A DNA stretch of 7,349 bases from an uncultured Clostridia bacterium (GTDB lineage Bacteria > Bacillota > Clostridia > Christensenellales > UBA1242), in assembly GCA_947589615.1 (NCBI GenBank), contig CANQBU010000061.1, positions 1 to 7,349 on the forward strand, in the 5' to 3' direction. The notes under the pieces were generated by a model, which was not told the DNA's origin, ran no database searches, and saw only the letters and a program-made list of their open reading frames with translations. Shown here piece by piece: positions 4,727 through 7,349 of this stretch; position 1 is the first letter of the stretch; the number at the start of each line of letters is the position of its first letter. The translations under genes were made by a program, and so were the position numbers.

Positions 4727-6976
4727 ATGAAAATAATTTTTTCTTCTATAAAAAATAACAATATATTTACAGAAGATTTTTTTCATTTATCTGAGGAAAA
4801 TGGAACAGTTGAATTTAAGCATATGCAGAGTTCGGGTGGAATTGCTGTTATATATGCACCAAATGGAACGGGAAAAACAAGTATGACTAACCTTCTCGCT
4901 ATGGAAAAGTCCACGGATAATATGTTTTTTTCGGCTGTGGATGAACATGGAAATCAAATTGCTCCGGAAATGGAAGCATTTCATGTAGTACAGGATCAAT
5001 TAAGTAGGAATATAATTCATGGTAGAACCACGGATTATCTAATTGGTGCGCAAATTAGAAAGGAATATGAACTAAGGGATAAGATTAATTTGGCATTCAA
5101 AAATGCTTATGAACAATTATCTGTTAAATACAAAACGGAATTTAAAGTGTCTAAAGTAAAGGATTTCCTTCTTGTCCAAATGCAGGCTATAGAAGATTCA
5201 ATTCACCAAACGGCTTTCACATTTGTTCGCAGTATTGTAAATACGCAGCGGCATGGTAAGGACATTAATAGAAATGATTTTGTTTCATTTGTTCGAAATG
5301 AGGCAAATAAGCCAATCAATGTAGATTTGGATAGTGAGAAAAAAGCATTTATTATAGATGATTTATCGAAATCCAAAGTTGTAGAGAGAATTCTGGCTAT
5401 TAATCCAAATGAGATTTCAACTGATACAAATACCATTTTGGTTGAACGCCATGATGATGCGATTGATATATTGAAGAAATATCACTCGCTTGATACTTGT
5501 ATTGTTTGTGATAACACATCATTTGATGGTAATGAACTTCTTGAAAACAAAACAGAAAACAGGAAAAATATTTACAATAGCCTGGATAAAAAGACTAGAG
5601 ATATCCTTGATACGATTGTGCGAGATAGCTCTTTGGTTATTGCAGATCCGTTTGAAATAAAAAGAATTGTTGGGGAATTTATTGCATACGGAGATTCTGA
5701 AAACTTAAATTGTCTTCAATCTGAGTTAAAAGAATATATCGATTATATAGGTAATGAGATAATTAGTGCCCTTTTCCATTGTTTTGACAATACGGATTTT
5801 TTCAAGGATTTTGACGAACATGCTCGATTAGTAGAAAAACAGCCTGAACTTGATTCAGAAGAACTATTATTTATTCAAGATGTTATTAGTGAAAATATTG
5901 GTAAGGATATTGAGATTGTTCGTGATGAAGATAATGACAAGAATTATAAATTGAAATTAGGCAGTAAAGATTTGCTTGGAACGCCTCGTAGTGATATGGA
6001 ATTAAGCACAGGAGAACAAAATTTTATTTCGTTGGCATTTGAATTGCTTCTGGCAAGGCATTCCAATAAAGACTATGTTGCGATAGACGATCCTATCTCG
6101 AGTTTTGACTCTGTATATAAAAACAAAATTGCTTTTTGCATTATTAAGTTTTTAGAGAATAAAAAGCAACTTGTATTTACCCATAATACAGATTTAATTC
6201 GTCTACTAGATGTTCAACTTAACAATTGCTTTAATTTGTATATTTTAAACAACGTGCAGGATGGAGCAAATGGATTTATTCCAGTGAATGAGCAGGAAAA
6301 GTTATTATTGATAAATCTTCATAGTTTAATTGCGTTTTTCCAAAATAAAGGCAATGAGCTTGTGGAAGTAATTCGCAATAGACGACAATTTCTTATGGCT
6401 ATGATACCATTTATGCGAGGGTATGCACATATTAACTTAGACCCAAATGATTATTATGGAAAATTATCTGATATTATGCATGGGTATGGTGCTGGTGTAT
6501 TAGATGTGGTTCCTGTTTATAATTTTCTTTTTGGTGAAATATTTGATGGTACAGAAATAATTGGTATAAACGATATTTTGGGGATTGATTGTAATAACTT
6601 AGATATTTTAGATAAAACACATTTTTCTTTGTTGGCAGATACTCTTGAACAGACACTTATTTATTACCATCTTAGAATGAAAGTTGAAAAGGAACTGGTG
6701 GATATTTTTTCTCTTAATACAGATAAAATGCCCATGCTGAATCAAATAATTCAACGTGCTTTTAAATGTCCGGAAACAGATTCGAAATATAAGCAAATGA
6801 GAACCTTTAAGGTGTTTTTTACAAGTAGGAAAACACTCCTTAATGAATTTAACCATTTTGAGGGAAATATGAATATTTTTCAACCGGCTATTGATATTAC
6901 AAAGTCTGCTCTCCAAAAGGAAATAAATATAATTGAAGAAAAATTGATGGAAGTTAGAAGATTTATGGAACGATGA
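4727..6976 (+). CDS. ABC/AAA_13-type ATPase, candidate RloC/PrrC-like anticodon nuclease
   Basis: A 749-aa cytoplasmic protein with a split ABC-type ATPase. The Walker A is APNGTGKTS (44-52). The ABC signature is LSTGEQ (426-431). Walker B is VAIDDPISSFD (451-461), and the H-loop is FTHN with His486. Between the halves lies a mainly charged, probably helical insert containing C258-IV-C261, a CxxC resembling the zinc hook of RloC. After the ATPase core, the C-terminal domain (about 630-749) is helical, with R650-MKV-E654 and LLNEFNH (704-710). The R-x3-E plus distal NE-x-x-H arrangement is what I expect of COG4694/PrrC-type tRNA-cutting domains. RloC enzymes have about this length; PrrC is much shorter and has no hook. 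The protein would use ATP to hold the nuclease inactive until restriction is inhibited or DNA is damaged, then cut a tRNA anticodon loop. The gene follows a 301-nt spacer with a perfect dyad before a modest SD (GGAAAGAGAG, 4712-4721), so it may be transcribed separately. The ATPase is certain; the RNase activity is inferred. Confidence 0.85.
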   Translation: MKIIFSSIKNNNIFTEDFFHLSEENGTVEFKHMQSSGGIAVIYAPNGTGKTSMTNLLAMEKSTDNMFFSAVDEHGNQIAPEMEAFHVVQDQLSRNIIHGRTTDYLIGAQIRKEYELRDKINLAFKNAYEQLSVKYKTEFKVSKVKDFLLVQMQAIEDSIHQTAFTFVRSIVNTQRHGKDINRNDFVSFVRNEANKPINVDLDSEKKAFIIDDLSKSKVVERILAINPNEISTDTNTILVERHDDAIDILKKYHSLDTCIVCDNTSFDGNELLENKTENRKNIYNSLDKKTRDILDTIVRDSSLVIADPFEIKRIVGEFIAYGDSENLNCLQSELKEYIDYIGNEIISALFHCFDNTDFFKDFDEHARLVEKQPELDSEELLFIQDVISENIGKDIEIVRDEDNDKNYKLKLGSKDLLGTPRSDMELSTGEQNFISLAFELLLARHSNKDYVAIDDPISSFDSVYKNKIAFCIIKFLENKKQLVFTHNTDLIRLLDVQLNNCFNLYILNNVQDGANGFIPVNEQEKLLLINLHSLIAFFQNKGNELVEVIRNRRQFLMAMIPFMRGYAHINLDPNDYYGKLSDIMHGYGAGVLDVVPVYNFLFGEIFDGTEIIGINDILGIDCNNLDILDKTHFSLLADTLEQTLIYYHLRMKVEKELVDIFSLNTDKMPMLNQIIQRAFKCPETDSKYKQMRTFKVFFTSRKTLLNEFNHFEGNMNIFQPAIDITKSALQKEINIIEEKLMEVRRFMER

Positions 6977-7074
6977 ATTTAATGATGAAAAATTAAAAGA
7001 ATTTCACTTTGGAATAATTGGAATAATGAAAAATATTTATATGTTAAGATGTGAATAAGACTTTAAACACTTAA

Positions 7075-7088
7075 TATAAACTATAAAT
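7075..7088 (-). repeat. 14-bp repeat, right copy (inverted relative to 90-103)
   Basis: TATAAACTATAAAT here is the exact reverse complement of 90-103. It sits in the AT-rich spacer before the AlbA_2 gene, close to where base composition rises again. Together with the left copy it frames the defence genes. Flanking bases beyond the 14 do not match convincingly. Confidence 0.45.
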
Positions 7089-7122
7089 TGATTGGACGAA
7101 GCTCAATAGGTGAGGTGATCAT

Positions 7123-7349
7123 ATGTCAGAACACCAAACAATAGAATGGAAAGAATCATGGCACGATGAATATCTGGAATGGATCTGCGGCTATGCGAAT
7201 GCATACGGCGGAACGCTTTATATCGGCAAAAATGATGATGGCGATGTTGTTGGTATAAGTGATAAGGACAGCAGGAAACTGTTAGAAGCCATTCCGAACA
7301 AGATCACTGATACAATGGGTATTGTAGCAGATGTCAATCTGCTATATGA
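7123..7349 (+). CDS. AlbA_2 (Schlafen-type) domain protein, N-terminal 75 codons, truncated by the window
   Basis: The reading frame is open to the window end, which falls after two bases of a codon; the final TGA-looking bases are out of frame. The N-terminus shows the AlbA_2 pattern: E8-W9-K10-E11, then YANAYGGTLYIG (24-35), DDGDVVGI (38-45) and a KLLEAIPNKI helix (52-61). Full-length relatives are typically several hundred residues, with a C-terminal ATPase-like and winged-helix part, and are annotated as ATP-binding or RNA-binding regulators; their roles are poorly known. The start at 7123 has a very strong SD, GAGGTG (7112-7117), 5 nt upstream. G+C is higher than in the restriction genes (51 of 120 bases in 7141-7260), so this gene probably belongs to the surrounding element rather than the cassette. 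Confidence 0.85.
   Translation, partial: MSEHQTIEWKESWHDEYLEWICGYANAYGGTLYIGKNDDGDVVGISDKDSRKLLEAIPNKITDTMGIVADVNLLY

Noticed and set aside
6977..7074. Promoter or terminator in the spacer after the ATPase gene
   Set aside because: The region is AT-rich with several TTGGAA-like and TATA-like words, but no pair has good spacing and no GC-containing stem is visible.
1..7349. CRISPR array, tRNA or rRNA genes
   Set aside because: No regularly spaced direct repeats and no cloverleaf or rRNA-like sequence were seen on either strand by eye.

Overview
The window looks like an AT-rich phage-defence island inside or beside a mobile element of a low-GC Gram-positive bacterium, most likely a gut clostridium of the Lachnospiraceae/Oscillospiraceae kind. 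The reasons are: purine-rich Shine-Dalgarno (SD) sites before almost every gene; strong A/T bias in codons; a left flank ending in the C-terminus of a TnpV-like protein; and a right flank starting a Schlafen/AlbA_2-type gene. Both flanking types are common in clostridial integrative elements. Species cannot be named from the sequence alone. All supported genes are on the + strand.

Left edge (1-104): the last 33 codons of a TnpV-family gene, visibly richer in G+C (44 of the first 80 bases) than what follows. Next come a short spacer and a near-consensus promoter (TTGAAA-17-TATAAT, 197-225) with a dyad in its spacer.

Core operon (263-3915, probably to 4425): a 61-aa helix-turn-helix protein; a first C5-cytosine methyltransferase (M1); a 477-aa DUF3883-type PD-(D/E)XK restriction endonuclease (R); a second, divergent C5-cytosine methyltransferase (M2); and, after 69 nt, a Vsr-type T:G mismatch endonuclease. 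The first four are packed with overlaps of 14 and 8 nt and a gap of 3 nt. One nuclease with two different C5 methyltransferases is the usual arrangement for an asymmetric recognition site, where each strand needs its own methylase (type IIS-like). Vsr would repair the C-to-T damage that 5-methylcytosine causes. The HTH protein is the obvious candidate controller.

Spacer 4426-4726 (301 nt): no intact gene. It holds what looks like a small cysteine-containing gene broken by two single-base deletions (4528-4681), then a perfect 11-bp inverted repeat (4686-4711) just upstream of the next gene's SD.

ATPase gene (4727-6976): a 749-aa ABC/AAA_13-type ATPase with a CxxC (zinc-hook-like) motif and a C-terminal Arg-x3-Glu plus Asn-Glu-x-x-His pattern. 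This fits the RloC/PrrC group of anticodon nucleases. If so, the island pairs a DNA restriction system with a second-line enzyme that stops translation when restriction is overcome.

Right edge (6977-7349): an AT-rich spacer, then the first 75 codons of an AlbA_2-domain protein with more balanced base composition. A 14-bp sequence at the left edge (90-103) recurs inverted at the right edge (7075-7088), close to where composition changes.
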